45,883 nucleotides of DNA from an uncultured Bdellovibrionales bacterium (GTDB taxonomy: Bacteria > Bdellovibrionota > Bdellovibrionia > Bdellovibrionales > UBA1609), in the NCBI GenBank assembly GCA_937936325.1, contig CALGWV010000018.1:1-45883 (forward strand). The letters are read 5' to 3'. Every line of letters begins with the position of its first letter. Position 1 is the first letter of the stretch. Both the position numbers and the translations under genes were made by a program. The notes beneath the pieces were generated by a model. It had not been told where the DNA came from. It worked only from the letters and a program-made list of their open reading frames with translations, and did not search any database. This document shows positions 43,689 through 45,883 of the stretch, piece after piece.

Positions 43689-44195
43689 TTGAATAAATCT
43701 GAAATCCCCCACTTATTAAGAGGGGATCAAAATCCCCCAGAAAAACTCATTGTTCGTGAACCTTTGGTTATCGATGATTTTAAAAGAATCATAAGAGATA
43801 TGGGTTTAAAAGTCACAAAACAAAGAATGGGTATTTTGAAGTCTCTAAACCAAGGGCGTGTACACGTAACCGCACAAGAGGTTTTTGAAGAGGTAAGCCA
43901 AGAGTATCCAGATATGGGTTTTGCCACGGTTTATCGTTTTTTAAGAAAGCTCACTGAGAAAAATTTTGTAACTGAAGTGCGCCTAGGTGGTCAGGCTGCT
44001 CGTTACGAGTTGACCCCAAAACAGCACCATGATCACATAACTTGTGTGAGATGTGGGCGAATTGTTGAGTTTCAAAATTTAGAAATTGAACAGCTACAAG
44101 AAGAAGTCGCAGTAGAAAATGGCTTTCGTCTCACTCATCATGTGCTAGAACTTTATGGCATTTGTGGGGATCCGAATTGTCATCAAACAAATTAA
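43689..44195 (+). CDS. fur: Fur-family metalloregulator
   Basis: A DNA-binding repressor using a metal corepressor. The winged-helix domain contains LKVTKQRMGILKSLNQGRVH and GFATVYRFLRKL. The metal region HHDHITCVRCG (residues 113-123) carries the His cluster and the first CxxC, and C159/C164 (GICGDPNC) complete a structural zinc site. The HHDH and ELYGIC spacing is Fur-like, but Zur or PerR cannot be excluded, and proximity to folE2 makes Zur worth considering. The TTG start is supported by AAGGTGG. There is an N-terminal extension of about 25 residues beyond standard Fur. Confidence 0.85.
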   Translation: MNKSEIPHLLRGDQNPPEKLIVREPLVIDDFKRIIRDMGLKVTKQRMGILKSLNQGRVHVTAQEVFEEVSQEYPDMGFATVYRFLRKLTEKNFVTEVRLGGQAARYELTPKQHHDHITCVRCGRIVEFQNLEIEQLQEEVAVENGFRLTHHVLELYGICGDPNCHQTN

Positions 44196-45883
44196 ATAAT
44201 CATATACAAATTCGTGGGGCCAAAGAGAACAACCTCAAAAATATCGATGTCGATATCCCACGAAATGCCATCACTGTAGTTGCGGGACTCAGTGGTTGTG
44301 GGAAGTCCTCCTTAGTTTTTGACACCCTTTACGCCGAAGGCCAACGTCGATTTTTAGACTCACTGTCCGTTTATTCCAGACACTTTATTGGGTCTGCTAA
44401 AAAACCAGAGGTTGACTCCATACAAGGACTCACTCCTTCGCTTTCAGTAGATCAGCGTACGACTTCATATAGTCCGAGATCCACAGTGGGGACAGTCAGT
44501 GAAACTCTGGATTACTTAAGACTTCTTTTTGCACGTAAGGCCACTCCCTTATGTCCAAAACATGGTATCAAAGTCCAGTCTCATACTCCCGAGGTTCTAT
44601 GGAGTCGGTTGTTAGAGCAGTTTAAAAATAAAAAAGCCAGAATTTTAGCTCCTGTGGCACAGTCAAAAAAAGGTGAGTTTCAAAAAGAAATCGACTACTG
44701 GGAGAAAAAATCTTTTATTAAAGCCTATATAGATGGTGAATTGAAAGACCTGGCTGACGTTATAAAATTAGAAAAAAACAAAGCTCACGATATATTTTTA
44801 GTAGTGGACCAGGTGCAAATCTTAGAATCTGCCAAGGTGAGAATTATTAAAAGTCTAAAAAAGAGTTTTGAGGTCACCCATGGGCTTGTAGCTATTGAAG
44901 TTCTAGGTGAAGAGATTGAAGTGTTTTCATTAAGCTCTTCTTGCCCGGAGTGTGGATATAGCTTTCCTGATTTAGAGCCAAATCATTTTTCATTCAATAA
45001 CCCAAGGGGTTCTTGTGCTGCTTGTGGTGGCCTAGGGGCTAAAACTATTGAGGCTCAGGATGAAGACGAAGACGACAAAGTTGTCGTCTGTAAAAAGTGT
45101 AAGGGCCAAAGGCTCAATGAGCGCTCACTCAATGTCTTTTTTGAAAATAAAAACATTGCCGATCTTGCTGATGACTCTATTGAAACTCTTTATAGTTGGT
45201 CGGAGCAGATGTTAGCTCATCTCAACTATCAGGACGATATCACCCAACCTATTTTAAAAGAACTCAATTTAAGGTTGGGGTATTTGCTGCGTATTGGAGT
45301 GGGATATTTGAGTTTGTCCCGCCCATCGAGGAGCCTTTCTGGAGGGGAGAGCCAGAGGATTCGCTTGGCTTCTCAACTAGGGGCTTCTTTAGTAGGCGTT
45401 TCGTATATATTAGATGAGCCCTCTATTGGACTCCACCCTAAAGACCACCACAAGCTTCTCAGTGTATTAAAAGAAATAAAAGACAGAGGTAACACCCTTG
45501 TGATTGTGGAGCATGATTTAGAAACCATGAAAATCGCAGATCAGCTTATTGACATAGGACCTGGAGCTGGGGTACATGGCGGAAAGATTGAAGCCGAAGG
45601 CTCCTATTCTAAATTCATTAAGCAGAACTCTTTAACAGGGCAATATTTATCGGGTAAAAAATCAGTCATAAAACCTAGGTCTAAACTTGAGTCTACAAAA
45701 TTTATTTATATTGAAAAAGCTTGCGGACATAATTTAAAAGAGATTTCTGTAGAAATCCCTCAAAATGCTTTAGTCGGTGTGGCAGGCGTTTCTGGGAGTG
45801 GCAAGAGCACCCTGATCATGGACACTTTGTATAAACACGGGGCCCAAGTCTTAAATAAAAACACATCCGTGGAGACTCTGGGT
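44177..45883 (+). CDS. uvrA: UvrA-like excinuclease ATPase lacking the insertion domain (3' end outside window)
   Basis: A twin-ABC damage-recognition protein. Walker A of ABC-I is GLSGCGKSS (residues 37-45), then RRFLDSLSVYSRHFIG and STVGTVSETLDYLRLLFAR. Zinc module 1 has C256, C259, C280 and C283 (CPECGYSF, CAACGGLG). The ABC signature is LSGGESQRIRLASQLG (388 on) and Walker B is DEPSIGLHP. Walker A of ABC-II (GVSGSGKSTLI) lies just before the window ends. Only 21 residues, with an acidic DEDEDD run, separate C283 from the next pair C305/C308, where canonical UvrA has roughly a hundred more (the insertion domain). The TTG at 44177 overlaps fur by 19 bases with GGGGA ahead of it. It may be a divergent sole UvrA or a paralogue. 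It is not in the ORF track because it has no stop in the window. Confidence 0.85.
   Translation, partial: MSSNKLNNHIQIRGAKENNLKNIDVDIPRNAITVVAGLSGCGKSSLVFDTLYAEGQRRFLDSLSVYSRHFIGSAKKPEVDSIQGLTPSLSVDQRTTSYSPRSTVGTVSETLDYLRLLFARKATPLCPKHGIKVQSHTPEVLWSRLLEQFKNKKARILAPVAQSKKGEFQKEIDYWEKKSFIKAYIDGELKDLADVIKLEKNKAHDIFLVVDQVQILESAKVRIIKSLKKSFEVTHGLVAIEVLGEEIEVFSLSSSCPECGYSFPDLEPNHFSFNNPRGSCAACGGLGAKTIEAQDEDEDDKVVVCKKCKGQRLNERSLNVFFENKNIADLADDSIETLYSWSEQMLAHLNYQDDITQPILKELNLRLGYLLRIGVGYLSLSRPSRSLSGGESQRIRLASQLGASLVGVSYILDEPSIGLHPKDHHKLLSVLKEIKDRGNTLVIVEHDLETMKIADQLIDIGPGAGVHGGKIEAEGSYSKFIKQNSLTGQYLSGKKSVIKPRSKLESTKFIYIEKACGHNLKEISVEIPQNALVGVAGVSGSGKSTLIMDTLYKHGAQVLNKNTSVETLG

Noticed and set aside
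45196-45417. 73-aa ORF near the window end
   Set aside because: Out-of-frame shadow of the uvrA-like gene, which fully explains this region.

Overview
The window is ordinary bacterial chromosome: densely packed, AT-rich, with housekeeping genes on both strands mixed with many lineage-specific secreted proteins. It is a Gram-negative. There are predicted outer-membrane barrels ending in an aromatic residue, a lipoprotein solute-binding protein, a periplasmic Slt-type lytic transglycosylase, and Orn and RimO. The mix (CarD-like regulator beside gltX, DhnA/FbaB-type class I aldolase, FolE2, many Sec-signal proteins of unknown family) fits a deltaproteobacterial or Bdellovibrionota-like lineage. 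That assignment is inference, because no rRNA is present.

Layout. 1-6.5 kb: 5' end of nrdR (minus), then an envelope protein, rsmB, an ankyrin-repeat/subtilisin-like fusion and pyrC (plus). 6.6-10.4 kb: a membrane-anchored acidic protein, a two-gene minus operon of secreted unknowns, orn (minus) and a barrel-like protein (plus). 10.4-19.1 kb: rimO and a secreted unknown (plus), then recG, lysS, a truncated paralogue fragment, its intact relative and fbaB (minus). 19.8-33.8 kb (plus): a cysteine-repeat/charged-repeat secreted protein, an MFS transporter, carD-gltX, uvrB, a small secreted protein, uvrC, a TonB-receptor-like barrel and slt. 34-37.5 kb: an oppABC-type peptide importer without ATPase genes. 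38.3-42.2 kb: an FAD amine-oxidase-like protein (plus) and a TVP38/MerA-like pair (minus). 42.7-45.9 kb (plus): folE2, fur, and a uvrA-like gene running off the end. All three subunits of UvrABC excision repair are therefore represented, at scattered sites. The UvrA-like protein lacks the segment that normally forms the DNA-binding insertion domain.

The least explained material lies in the intergenic spaces. At least three families of short palindromic elements occur. (1) Three long hairpins (about 7.3, 37.7 and 39.8 kb) share a central core with GGCCGCA..CGTCTC, but each has its own locus-specific, near-perfect inverted arms of 30-57 bp. (2) Two MITE-like elements at 17.4 and 19.7 kb have termini resembling GGCTGTGGAAGATTCG, with relics at 19.4 and 42.3 kb. 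One abuts the truncated gene copy. (3) A pair of elements at 19.3 and 37.9 kb shares two modules whose relative order and orientation differ. No transposase is present in the window, so these would be non-autonomous or structural elements.

Other points of note: an apparent CTG start that would supply the signal peptide of the ankyrin-subtilase, and a compact lysS leader with a strong promoter followed at once by a terminator-like hairpin and the ribosome-binding site.
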